A stretch of 64,000 nucleotides of DNA from Polychytrium aggregatum. Its lineage: Eukaryota > Chytridiomycota > Chytridiomycetes > Polychytriales. The stretch lies in NCBI RefSeq assembly GCF_025602895.1, contig NW_026516212.1, positions 558,001 through 622,000 on the forward strand, read 5' to 3'. The translations under genes were made by a program, and so were the position numbers. The notes under the pieces were generated by a model, which made no database searches, was not told the origin of the DNA, and saw only the letters and a program-made list of their open reading frames with translations. This document shows, one piece after another, positions 38,301-49,345 of this stretch; within the stretch, counting starts at the first letter, position 1; every line of letters begins with the position of its first letter.

Positions 38301-39600
38301 CCTCGCGGACGATGAGGAGGAGGACAACTATGCCAAGCAAGATGAGGAGATGCAGGTTGACGATCAACCCGCCGAGGAAACACCGGCATTCGAAAAGAAG
38401 CCTGATCAACGCAGCAACGACAACCAAAATGTCAGCGGAACACTTCCCAATCGACAGAAGGAGAGCGACGATAGCGCCGATGCCGAAACAAGGCCCGCGG
38501 GCGAAGATCTGGCAGCCGATGAAGACCACGACGACGGCGATGGTGATGATGCCCGCGACAACCTTGCATCGACCGACGATCAATCCCGTCGCCAGCGACA
38601 AGATCCCCAGAGTGACGAGGATATGGGCGATACGAGCGACGAGCACGACGAAGCCGAGCTGTCGTACGAAGAGCTCCGACAGAACCTTGAAAAGTCTGTT
38701 GCCGACTGGCGTCAGTCCGGCCAAGATCTCCGCGAAGCCGAGACGCTCTGGAAAAACTACACCAATCTGACCCAAAACCTGGCCTTTGAACTGTGCGAAC
38801 AACTGCGGCTCATCCTTGAGCCTACATTAGCCACCAAGCTCAAAGGTGACTATCGCACCGGCAAGCGGCTCAACATGCGAAAGGTCATTCCGTACATTGC
38901 CAGTCAGTTTAAGAAGGACAAGATTTGGATGCGCCGAACCAAGCCCTCCAAAAGAACATATCAAATCCTTATTGCGATTGACGACTCGCAGTCGATGGCC
39001 GAAACCAGATCGGTTCAGATGGCGTACGAGTCTCTGGCGCTGATTTCCAAGGCCCTGACACAACTCGAGGTCGGCGACCTCGGCATCGTTAGCTTTGGTG
39101 AGAGCGTCAGGCTCGTCCACCCCTTCGAGCGGCCTTTCTCGGACGATGCCGGAGCCGAGGTGCTGCGACGGTTCACATTCAGCCAGGGACGCACAAACGT
39201 TCGCACGATGATGGACACGGCGATCGAGGTGCTCGATCATGCTCGGCTCGTCACCGCCACTGCCCCGGGTGCCGATGAGCTCTGGCAGCTGCAGATCATC
39301 ATATCGGATGGCATTTGCGAGGATCACGAAAAGATCAAGGCGCTGGTGCGGAAGGCAGCCGAAAACCGGATCATGGTCGTCTTTCTTGTGCTCGACAACC
39401 GACCCGAGAAAGACTCGATCGTCAAGATGACCAATGTGACGTACGGAACCGACTCCAAGACCGGCCGGCCCACGCTGCAGATGAGCAAGTACATGGATAC
39501 CTTCCCGTTTGACTATTATGTGATGCTACGAGACATCAATCGGCTTCCAGAAGTGCTCTCGGACACCCTGCGCCAGTACTTTTCGTTTGTCAGTGCCTGA
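20392..39600 (+). CDS. MDN1: Midasin, AAA+ ATPase of 60S ribosome biogenesis
   Basis: Midasin is a dynein-like nuclear ATPase that removes assembly factors (Rsa4, Ytm1) from pre-60S particles. Sixteen phase-consistent exons: 20392-20987, 21176-21520, 21634-21992, 22210-24665, 24911-26477, 26642-29427, 29571-29903, 30026-30374, 30496-30638, 30749-31006, 31102-31240, 31462-31637, 31766-31839, 32007-32160, 32336-34354 and 34600-39600, about 5,584 residues (yeast 4,910, human 5,596). Six Walker A loops appear in order: GGPGTGKTS (about 21930), GETGTGKTS (23143), GPTSAGKTS (24510), GETGCGKTT (25632), GSPGVGKTS (26995) and GPTASGKTS (27949), most with Walker B motifs such as LLDELNLA. A linker of about 2,500 residues follows, then an Asp/Glu-rich tract (about 36750-38650). 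The C-terminal VWA/MIDAS domain has ILEPTLATKLKGDYRTGKRL and the metal-binding DDSQS (38980). The start is chosen because MCADAND gives the usual N-terminal length. The small exons at 31.1-32.2 kb are the least certain. Confidence 0.96.
36750..38650 (+). other. Acidic Asp/Glu-rich linker of midasin
   Basis: About 630 codons are dominated by Asp, Glu, Gln and Asn, as in the acidic tether between the linker and the MIDAS domain of all midasins. Its antisense frames read as hydrophobic Ile/Val/Leu strings and should not be called as membrane proteins. Confidence 0.9.
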
Positions 39601-39751
39601 AGGACCCCATGAGGATCCCTTTGGCTCTGTTGCCAAACCCCGGCAATCAGCGTTGTTCCCTGCCCACCGAATAAATCAACATGGCACTTTAATGTCGCTG
39701 TTGTCGAGTGCTTGGTAGTCTGTCGATTCGTCGAGGTCGACGCTGCTGCGG

Positions 39752-40950
39752 TCATGTGTTGCTGCGTTGCACTTGCGACCACTTGTTGCTGATGAATTCG
39801 CCAAATGGCATGAGCCGCTCCGAAGGCCCAACAGCCTCGGGGTCGCGGCCGAGGGACTGGTTGTCGAAGAGGCTCAGGTTCTGGCGCAACGAGTCGAGGA
39901 CCGGGATCTTGGCATCGTAGTTCGGATAGTAGAACAGCACGAACGAAAGCCTCTCGGTGGCGCCATCCGAAACAACTCGATGCAGGGGCGAGCGGAAGAC
40001 CCCGCCAGAGATCAGCGACAGAAAGTCGCCGCCGTTGACGACGATTGTGCCTTCGACTGGAGGGACATCCACCCACGAGTTGCCCAGGTTCACCTGGAGC
40101 CCGGTGACACCGGGTTGCTGCACGATCAAGGTCAAGAAGCCCCAGTCTGTGTGAGGCGAGGAGCCGATCCGGTCTGGGTGGGCAAGACCGCAGGGGAGAT
40201 CATCGGCTCGATGGTAGGGAAAGTAGCGGAAGAGCCTCATCATCGAGATGGTGTTGCCGGCATCGCAGAGCCTCGGGAGAAACCCAAAGGCCTGTCCCAG
40301 AGCCAGCGAAAGGCCCCCAGAGATGGCAAGGGACACCTCGACCATATCGTCGAAGAGCTCTTGCATTGCTGGCTGAAAGCCAGGAAGCTGATCTGGCGAG
40401 GGCCAGGTGTTGGGTCCCTGGAGGTTGTTGCGCGGAGCAACGCTCTTGCTCCATGGAAAGCCGTACGAAAATGCCTCCTTGACCTCAAAGGCATCCGAGC
40501 CAGATTCAGCGCCTGGCGAGGCCGCAGAGCAAGCGCGCGAGAGAGTGAGGATGTGGGCATGGAGCCAAGTGCGTCCTGTGTGGGGATGGATGGATGGCTG
40601 TACCTACCTATGCCGATGTAACCTCTCAACGAGCCGCTAGCCGTCGCCGATATAGAGTCTTTGGTGCTCTGGGGAAGATCGAAAAAGCCCTGGGCCTGCT
40701 GCAGGAGCTGGCTCTGCCGCTCAGCATGGATCCGGTGGCCGTCTATGTAGCATACCCCCACGCCAGCAAAGGCGTCTCGCAGCTGGGCAGCAACTTGGAC
40801 GGCCTCGGGGGTCGCCGGTCCGCTTCCCTGCATGAGCAGCGGCGCGATGTTGATGCGAGGAATCTGCGGCTGCGGCTGCGAAGAGAACATGCGGGCAAGC
40901 GGGGCGAAAGCCCGAGCATGTCGCCCACGGCGAATCGACCCTGCGATCAT
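39752..40950 (-). CDS. 2-oxoglutarate/Fe(II)-dependent dioxygenase, probably mitochondrial
   Basis: Two exons, 40950-40608 and 40512-39752, join in phase 1 (GTAGGT donor, GCCAG acceptor) to give 367 residues. This is the isopenicillin-N-synthase-like family: an N-terminal DIOX_N segment (IPRINIAPLL, GVCYIDGHRI, FFDLPQSTKDS, RGYIGIG), then a double-stranded beta helix with the iron ligands His235-Asp237 (SPHTDWG) and His292 (FRSPLHRVV), and the 2-oxoglutarate-binding Arg302 with Ser304 (ERLSF). Such enzymes hydroxylate or oxidise small molecules. The substrate cannot be read from sequence. The N-terminus (MIAGSIRRGRHARAFAPLAR) is Arg-rich, lacks acidic residues and looks like a mitochondrial targeting peptide. 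An internal Met at FSSQPQ would give a cytosolic form. The gene is divergent from the CNB-F-box gene, about 550 bases apart. Confidence 0.88.
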
Positions 40951-41500
40951 CTTGTGGACTTGACGGGGTGGTGGATGGTCGAAGGAGGAAGCGGCCCGTG
41001 CTGAGGAGAAACATGATGTGCTCACCAACCAGGCGCCAAGCCGACAGGGGACTTGTGCTGTTTCCCAGGAACATTGTACACAGCAGCCCCCAACGAACCG
41101 ATCGATGCCCTGCAATCAGCAAACTTGCTGCTGCATTGCTGGAGCAGCAGCTCAAAGTCACTCTGCGGCTGCGATCGGGAAGCATCTGTGCCTGGCTGGA
41201 AAGGAAGCGTCATTCTGCCGCGCTGGCCAACAATCACACCCAATCGCAGGACAATCCGTCGGCCGAGCACAAACAATTGCCCCCGCAATTCGCCAGAACC
41301 TCTTTTGTCGTCTGCGCTCTGCCTTCTGCACTCCGTACCCTGCACGGCACCTGCCGCTACAGCCAAGGACCAGCCCGCGTCGTTTCTGCCCTTGGCCACC
41401 GTCTTGACTACACTGCTCTGCCCTTCTGCGCTCCCAGGCTTGCCTCCAACAAACCGCTCCCTGTAAAAAGCCCTGCGCTGCACCTTGTGTTGGCTGAGCC
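40951..41500. other. Shared 5' flank of two divergent genes
   Basis: No independent gene is recognised. Overlapping frames on both strands are shadows, with low-complexity Cys/Ser/Ala composition. The region should hold the promoters of the dioxygenase and of the cyclic-nucleotide F-box gene. Confidence 0.45.
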
Positions 41501-44500
41501 ATGTCCCAAAGCAGGCCCAAGAAGCGCACCAGCGGCGCTTCCTTCGATGCCACAATACGGAAGTTTCTCGAGGACCATGTACTCTTCAAGGGCCTCGACG
41601 AAAACTTCATCACTCTCCTTGCCTCAGAGATGCAAACGCGTATCTATAACGACAAGGACTATGTCATCCGAAAGGGCGAAGTGGGCCGCGCCATGTTCTT
41701 TGTCTTCAGGGGCCAAGTGAATGTCATTTCGGAGGACGGTAAGTCTACGAATGCCGTGGGTGTTCCGCAAATGCCGCACGACAAGATGGCGGGTCGCAGC
41801 TTTGGTTGCCGAAGAGTTGTTCCCGCAGGCTGGTTTGCATGGCCGGACGTGCAATAGCCCGAATTACTGTCGTCCTCGCAAGCATGCGTCGAGATGTACT
41901 TTGCGCATCACCGGGGGCCCAGACCCAGGCTCTCTTTGCCCTGAGCTCTCGCCGCCGCACTCACATCCTGCCCTGCATCCATACTACAAATATGGCTTCT
42001 GTTTTCAGGTGAAACTATCGTAAACGTGATGAAAGATGGCTCGTTCTTTGGTGAAATTGGCTTACTGTTCTCTGTGCCGCGGTAGGTTGCCCACGAATCA
42101 CTACGCTCGACTCTTGTAATAGCTACCGAATAGCGCCGTCTCCTCTTCGTATATGGATCGATTCACGCTGAACAATCGCCAATCTTTTGTGTGTCGCCAG
42201 AACTGCGTCGTGCCGAGCATCGGGTCGGTCGATTATCCTGACTCTTACGAAGGACAGACTCCAAAAGTGCGTGAAAGACTATCCCAAGGTGGCAGAGGCG
42301 ATCTCGCATATTGCCGAAGAGAGATTTGCGTCGTACATGAAGCAGAAGGAGGAGCAGCATGAAGTCGAGTTTGGCGAGGAGCTAAAACTTTCGATGACCA
42401 ACGACGATCTCAAGTCGGTGCGTATTTGCTCTTCCGCCGGTCACGCTGTGCTGCATTTGGTTCTCGGTCGATGCTTTCCACGCTGCCCTTTACAAGCCTG
42501 GTTGCGAGTGAGTCCACCAAGATCTCGGTGCCCTGTGCTAATTCCTTATATTTGTGCACGGACCGTACTGCCTTTGCGCTTGAGAACAGGTGCCATTGTT
42601 TCGGGACTGTGAAGTCGGGTTTCTGCACATGCTGGCGCTCCATCTCAAGCCAGTCCAGTATCGCCAGAACAATCTCATTATCAAGAAGGGAGACTATGGC
42701 ATGGAAATGTACTTTGTCGTGCGTGGAATTGCCGAAGTGTTTGGTGACGATGGCAAAGTCTATGCACAATTTCACCCCGGCTCATTCTTCGGAGAGGTTG
42801 CGCTTCTCTTCCGAATGCAGCGAACGGCGTCAGTTCGTTGCGTGTCCAACGTCATCAATGTCTTTAAGCTGACCAAGGAGTCGCTGGATAATGTTCTCAA
42901 GAACTTTCCCGAGATCAACGCAAAGATTCAAATCGAAGCCAAGAAACGCTTCCAAGAGATCGAGTCCCGTGAGCACACCAAGATAACCCAAAATGTCTCT
43001 GCCGATACGGCTCGAACTGAAGTGGAAGTTGCGCGCGAGAGACTCAAGACGGTAGGCCCAGCCGGGAAGTATGCAACATTCTAGATTATGGTTAATCACG
43101 GATATGAATAGACCTCCAAGGCGTGCATAGTCTCTGGGCTTACATCGACATTGTCTTTCAGGTACCGCTCTTCAAGGATGGGCCTGTCGGCTTCCTGCAC
43201 GAGCTCGCGCTGGCCCTCAAGCTCAGGGTGTACAAACCAGGAGAGAGAATCATCAACAAGGATGAAATCGGAACGTCCATGTACTTTGTTGTCGATGGAA
43301 TAGCCGAAGTGACCTCTGAGGACGGAAGCACCGTGTACGCCGAGCTTGGCGAAAACTCGTTCTTTGGAGAGGTTGCCCTGTTCTTCGAAGTCAACCGCAC
43401 GGCCTCGGTTCAGTCCAAGACTGGATGCACTGTCTTTGAGCTCAGCAAGGATTCGCTTCACTCGGTGCTCGACAAGCACCCATCCCTCCAGGCCAAGATG
43501 AGGGAAAAGGCCCTGGAGAACTACAACTTGTTCCAGTCGCGTCAAGCAGCACTCAAGCAAATCAAGGAGCGCTCCAAGGACCACAAAACCGAGCAATACG
43601 ATGTTGAGGCCACTATAGATCGACTCAAGGGGGTGAGTTCAACTTCCATCGGCTGCTGGGAGGTCGCGCAGCTTAGTAAAAGGACTAAAATCCGAATTCC
43701 GGCTATGTGCAATACAGGTTCCCATCTTCAAGGGCTGCGGAACAAACTTTCTTCAATCGCTTGCGGCTGTGACGACCATCCAGCTTTACAAATCTGGAGA
43801 CATTATCTTCAAGAAAGGAGAAAAGGCCACCCAGATGTTCTTTATCGTCCGAGGCACCGTCGAGATCACGTCCGAAGACTTGCAAACTGTCTACGATACC
43901 ATCAAGGAAGGTGGATTCTTTGGAGAGGTTGGATTGCTGCGCGGCATTTCAAGGACGGCGTCGATCAAAGTCTCAAGCTCCGACTGTGATGTCATCATTC
44001 TGACATCCAAGTCACTCGAGAAAGTACTGAAGGAGTACCCAGAGAGCTTCCACATTATCTCTCTCGAGGCCGAGAAGCGCTATCAGTTGACAGAGCAGCG
44101 TCGTAAGGAGCGCGTGGCTGCTGAGGGGGCTGAAGTGGCCGAGGACGAAGGACCGGGGACATCGTTTGTCGAGGAGTTCCGCCCCGAGCTTCCATCCGTG
44201 CCATTTGCACCGATCCCAGCAAACGAAGGTCCAACCAAAGCCCGAAAAAGCTCTAGTTTCAGCAGCATATTCAAATTCCGCGGAAAGAAGGAGAAATCTG
44301 GCAAGGACAAGCCCGGATCAGAGTCTGATAGCGCCATTGACAAGTCCCAGAGCAGCAACAGCGTCGAGAGCGCTCACTCTATCCAAAGCGAAAAGGTAGG
44401 AGCCACAAAGTTGATGATGCCGTCCTGCCTTCGCAACTGAGATCCAAAGTGCTTAATGTAGCCCCAGATGTCGAGGAGAGGGTTCGGAGTAAAGAAGTCA

Positions 44501-46275
44501 ACGAAGCGGTTGCTCAGGAGCTTCTCTGTCATCGGAGTGGTGCCCGGGAGCATCGCACATTCTGAGCCAGCTTTGGCTAAAGATTTGGGGTCGATGGATA
44601 TTAGACTTGGTACCAGCCTCCATCTTACTGAGTCAATGTTGCAAACTATCGATATCGCGGTCGGCTTGTATTTAGGGACCAACAAAGCTTGGCAAGTTCT
44701 TCCAAAATATCAAAAACACTCTCGGAAAGAAGGAAGAGAAGACTCGTGTTGTGCCCAAGGCCATCTCAGCATCGCCATCGATAAGCACCCCGACCGAGAG
44801 AAGAAAGGTCACGAATATCCTCGAGTTCAACGATCTCGAGTTTGGATATATCATCTCGTTTCTCTGTCCTCGCGACCGAATGCGGCTCCGTGGAGTTTGC
44901 ACCAAGTGGAACGACATGCTACACGACTCTCGCTTCTGGTCCATCATGGACTTTCGCGAGATGTTCAACACCGTCAATGGTGCGCTCCTCGACCATCTTT
45001 TCCTTGTAGCTGGACACCAGCTGCTCAAGGTCAACTTTGCCTCGTGCTGGCAAGTCTACGACGACGACTTGCGCACACTTGCCGTTGAGTGCCCAAATGT
45101 CACAAGTCTGTGCATCTCCAACTGCTGGAAGATCACAGATCGCGGCCTGGCCTTTGTTGCCCAGGCATCAAGCAAGCTTGTGGAGCTCGATATTAGCTAC
45201 TGCGGACAGCTCAGTGGCGCTGCCTTCGCCGATCACAAGTGGGGCACCCTGAGAAAGTTCGACATGACCTATTGCAAGCAAATTGGCGATGAGTACCTCG
45301 AGAAGCTCCTGTGCCGCACGACCGAGATCCAAGACCTCAGGCTCCGCCGATGCGTCCGCATCTCTGATTTTGGTCTCTTCCTTGTGGTTCGATACTGTCG
45401 GTACGTTGACCCTATCTGTGAGGCCGAGGCTTGACTTTCCCGCGACTATGAGATCGGTGTCGACACTTGCTGGGCTCCAAATCCACATTTCCGAGGACAA
45501 GATAGCTTCCAGCACCTCCACACTCAACTGCGGCGCTGGAGGATTAGCTTACATCCCCGTGCACATGTCGCTGCTGTTCTGTCAGTCTGTTTCTGCTTAT
45601 GGAAGGCTCACACCTGCTTTCTTGTTCGCTCCTTGTACTGCTTGATTTACGACGCACAGCTATCTACGATCGATCGACCTCTCCGACTGCGAACAGATAT
45701 CGGACAAATGCCTCAAGTGGATTGCCTCCAGCTGCTACAACCTCACCAGCTTCAATCTTACATTCTGCACCAGGATCACCAACGGCGGCCTCTACGACTT
45801 ATCTCTGGGATGCCAGCACTTTGAGTCGCTCAATCTGAGCCACTGTGTCCACTTGACCGACGCCGCAATTGTTTTTTTCTCAGATAGCATCAAATCCCTT
45901 CGGTTCCTGTCGCTAAGGCGCTGCAAGAAGATCACCGACGGGGTTATGGGCTATCTCGGGAGAACCGCGCCCCATCTGAGGGTCCTTGATGTCACCGGTT
46001 GCCCCAACATTTCACAGGCGGCAAAGGGCCAACTAGAGACAACCCTGAGGGGCATCGTCGTCCTCATGGACGTGCCCAGAGAAAAGAGAGGTATCTGTGC
46101 CCCCGGTGAGGGCAAGCTTCCGCGTGCCCTGGAGGTCCCCTTGTCGGTCATGTTCACTTCAATCCCCGCCAGTGACCGTGCTCAGCAGGGGCGCCAGAGT
46201 TCTGCCGACTCGGGCAAGAAGCGGGCTGGCTCGAAGAGCTCGGGCAAGCGGCAAAAATCGACGGTGGCCGACTAA
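41501..46275 (+). CDS. Four cyclic-nucleotide-binding domains fused to an F-box and leucine-rich repeats
   Basis: Eight phase-consistent exons (41501-41738, 42009-42081, 42201-42417, 42590-43051, 43162-43632, 43718-44395, 44676-45400, 45660-46275) give 1,159 residues. Four cNMP-binding domains lie at about 20-150, 177-300, 331-455 and 488-605. Each keeps the phosphate-binding cassette: FFGEIGLL with RTAS, FFGEVALL with RTAS, FFGEVALF with RTAS, and FFGEVGLL with RTAS, so all four look able to bind cyclic nucleotide. Domains 2, 3 and 4 each start exactly at an exon start with VPLF or VPIF. A Ser/Lys-rich linker follows, then an F-box (about 759-805: LEFGYIISFLCPRDRMRLRG, W motif), then Cys-containing LRRs (about 820-1080: LCISNCWKITDRGL, LDISYCGQLSG, LRLRRCVRISD, LSLRRCKKITDG), and a basic tail. 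Inference: an SCF adaptor whose action depends on cAMP or cGMP. The link across the 280-base intron 44396-44675 rests on phase-0 continuity. Confidence 0.88.
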
Positions 46276-47120
46276 GGCACCTTTGCGCAATCGTCCTCGC
46301 CGGGCTCGTGTTGAAGCCGGCATACAAGCCCACTGCGGCGACGACTGGCGGCTCACTCTCTCGGCAATCTCGACCTTGTCTGCAGCATTGCCCGATGTCG
46401 GCGACGCTCTCTCTTATCTCGTTTCCTCTCGCACCTCGCCTTGTCAATAAAATTTGGACACAGCTGCCGGCGCACCAGCAGGGAAGCGGGAGCGGGATGC
46501 CCGATTGCGCTGAGCGGAGTTTGAAACTGCTCCCAGTGTGTGTGTGTGTGTGTGTGTGTGTGTTGCGTGTGCAACACGGATCCGCTGACGGACACGTGCT
46601 TCATATGCGGCCTGCGCCACGTCGGTGATCGTCGGCACGGGTATTTAAGCCGCCCAGGCCTCGATCCCTCTCTCTCCCCATCCAACCACAACTATATCGG
46701 TGATGACGAATGGGTTGAAACTATATCCCAAGCCCTTCGCTTCGTGCTGGAGGGATATTGTAGAGGATTGCACACCCCCAACCACCTTGTTACAACAAAG
46801 TTGCAATTAGGAGAGCCTCTGAGCCGATCCCATAGTTGTCCTGGTTGGATTTCCCCCGCCTTTGCTCATCCCCCCTCATCATCCGCTACACACGTCGCCA
46901 TTCCGGCGCTGCCGGCCCAGCGTTCATGATTGCGATCCGAGGAAGGTCTTGTTTGCGTCCTCGGCGACCTTTCCCAGACTTGGCTACACTGGGCCACCCG
47001 GTGTCTGTGCAGAAGCCTCGCCCCCTTCGGCCATGGCAAATACTGTTTATTCCTATTTTTTGTGGACTCGGTGTATTGTTTGGCGATGGTCCCTCGTCGC
47101 CGCCCGTCCTTGGCGAGCCC
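46276..47120. other. Intergenic region between convergent genes
   Basis: No supported gene. The stretch holds a GT dinucleotide run at about 46535-46562 and a TATTTAAG at 46641. Frames after it lack domains. Confidence 0.5.
46535..46562. repeat. GT dinucleotide microsatellite
   Basis: A perfect alternating GT run of about 28 bases lies in the 3' flank of the F-box gene. Confidence 0.9.
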
Positions 47121-49245
47121 TTAGCTGTAAATCCTCCGTCCTGGCCTTCGGTATAGGATGGCCAGGACGATCGGCACCAGCAACAGGGCAGCCGTGGTCG
47201 TTGTGCCAACCGAGAGGAAGCTGGGACGGGGCAGGTCGTAAGTCGCTGCGTGCGGCCGCGGTGAGATCGTCCAGTCGCCATCAGCTGCGGATGCGTTGCC
47301 GATTCCAGCGAGCACCAGCTCCCACGATATCAGTGTGCCTTCGTCGGGCCACCTGGGGTCAAAGGCGCCATCATCGTCTCGGCGGTCGGCAAGACGGAGC
47401 TGCCACCGCCCGAGCGGCGATTCGCCCCAGTGATGCACGGTTGTGAACGTCCACGGATTGAATCCCTGATCGGACGTGTCTCTTGGTCTCGGGGTTCCCA
47501 GTATGCTTTCGGTACCAGCGGGCGAGACGAGGGAGATGGTCAGGAACCGGCGTTTCGGATGGACCAGTCGCAACACCACCTGAACGTGCTCGAGCCGCGA
47601 GATCATGTTGCTGCGATCGGGCCGAACCCTGATCTCGTCGATCAGCGCCGCATGTCGACCAACCGCCGCCGGGATGCGTCGGTGCACTCGCACACGATGT
47701 TTCCAATGAGGCATGGCCTCTGGCAACGACCGAAAGTCCCTGGCGGCCTCGATCAGCCGATACGCATCGACGGCACCGTATCCGTATTTGTGAGAAACAG
47801 GCAACCCGGCGCCGTTGGTCCGCCACCCAGGATCGCCCGGATCTGTGATCTTGGCGGAGTGGATAATCAGGTGCTGAACATCCCTCCATGTCAGATCGGG
47901 TCTGGCGCCCGATTCGTGTTCGTTATGCCGTCGATGGAGCCGTCGGGGAAGCGAGCATTGTGGCGTGCGAGTTGGTGCGCATGATGGTTGTATGAGATAG
48001 AGCATCAGACGGCGCTGCGGATAATGGGCCATGCAAGCAATGTCTGCGTCGACCGAGTGCGATACTATGTGCCACTTACCTATACGAAAGCAGCAGCGCA
48101 ATCACACCAGATGCATATGGGGCAGCCGCTGATGTACCCGTGTGTTCGGTGGTGCATCGGCCGCGAGGATCGGTTGTGCTCTAGAGAAGATGCGACAATA
48201 AGCGCTCGTTCGTGAATCGCGAACTTGTTATCAGACGATACGGAGTGCAGCAAGCTGTGGGGCTTACGATCACTTTTCCATGGCCGCCCGCATAGCTGAC
48301 AGCCAAATGGGCAGCACATGGCTCTGAGTACGGCGTGAGTACCCCGTCGTGGGTGATGGCACCCACAGAAATGGTGTAGATGCTGCTTGCATAGCCGTCG
48401 TAGTTGCAGTTGTCGGCTTTGCCGCCGTTGCCATTGGCAAAGACAAAGATTGACCCTCGGCCGTGCCGCCCGTTTCGAATGCCACTCTCGAGAGCGGCTT
48501 GAGCGAACCGACCGGGGCCGTCGAGCGATGAGCCGTCGTCCGCAGGTCCCCAGGATGACGAGTAAATGTCGTTGCGTTCCCATCGGTAGTTGAGTGCTTT
48601 AGCCTCAGTTGAGTCGAAAATGCCTTCTCCAAGTAGCCGCTCGGCTACGAGAGATTTGGACGGGTCAATTGCCGCACAATCCTGGATCCCATTATCGCCA
48701 TCGCCATCGCCATCGCCATCGCCATCGCCATCGCCATCGCCATCGCCATCGCCATCGCCGTCGCCATCGCCATCGCCATCGCTGCTTACCCGATATTTGG
48801 GCACCAAATGCTACCCCTGGTCCGCACTTGCTTCCAAGTGCTGCTGCGATCTGTCCCGCACAGCGTGTGCCATGTCGGTCATCTGGCTTTTGCGGAAGCG
48901 CTTGGGGGCCCTTGCTTGCAAAATCCCAACTTCCCTCGGAGCTCTGTCAGGACCGTGGCGGTCAGACAAGCACTTGACAGCGTCTGCCTGGATGCACTTG
49001 GTTTCCATCCGACCAACCATCGCCCTTACCCATGCCTTGGCAAGCCCCGGATGCAAATAGTCGACGCCATCGTCGAGTATGGAGACGGTGATTCCAGTTC
49101 CGTTGATGCCAAGTTCCCACACCGGTAGAACGTTCAGGTTGGATAGGAGACTGCTTTCATAGGCTGCCGGGCTCATGGGAGCCTTCAAGAAATGCCGTGG
49201 TCCAGTTGCATCAGCCATATGCTTTCTGATCACATCCCGCATTCA
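47121..49245 (-). CDS. Kexin/furin-like proprotein convertase, membrane-anchored (5' end unresolved)
   Basis: This is a subtilisin-family protease that cuts secretory precursors after dibasic sites in the late Golgi. Resolved exons are about 49236-49030, 48943-48790, 48644-48268, 48180-48080 and 47901-47121, all in phase. The catalytic triad is complete: Asp in [14 protein letters not shown], His in [10 protein letters not shown], Ser in [14 protein letters not shown]. The oxyanion Asn sits in VFANGNGG, and [10 protein letters not shown] is the convertase signature. The P domain follows (ITRLEH-like [37 protein letters not shown]), then a membrane segment ([16 protein letters not shown]) and a short basic tail. 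The signal peptide and pro-domain are not resolved. A frame at about 49560-49345 with SDVAWLQSRRR may be part of the pro-domain. A GCCATC array fills the intron 48645-48789. Confidence 0.87.
48695..48781. repeat. GCCATC hexanucleotide microsatellite in a kexin intron
   Basis: About 14 GCCATC copies (one variant GCCGTC) lie between the exon ending at 48790 and the one starting at 48644. Read as protein they give a Gly-Asp string, but the conserved convertase frame requires splicing across them. Confidence 0.85.
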
Positions 49246-49345
49246 CCAAGGTGTCGGCCATCGTCTCCACAGCATAGACCGGACGACCAGAAGACGGCTG
49301 TATGAGCCCGTCGCCAGAGCAGAGCAACACCAGCCCTGCCTTACC

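Noticed and set aside
37412-38770. 452-codon frame on the plus strand inside midasin
   Set aside because: It is a shifted frame of the acidic linker, with Thr/Arg/Met/Pro low complexity and no domain.
45168-45527. Leftward frame in the LRR region
   Set aside because: It is the antisense of LRR exon 7, with no independent support.
48181-48807. Kexin frame read through the Gly-Asp repeat as coding
   Set aside because: The conserved convertase frame before it (VAFGAQIS) is out of phase with that reading, and good GTAAGC/GTAG splice sites remove the repeat in phase.
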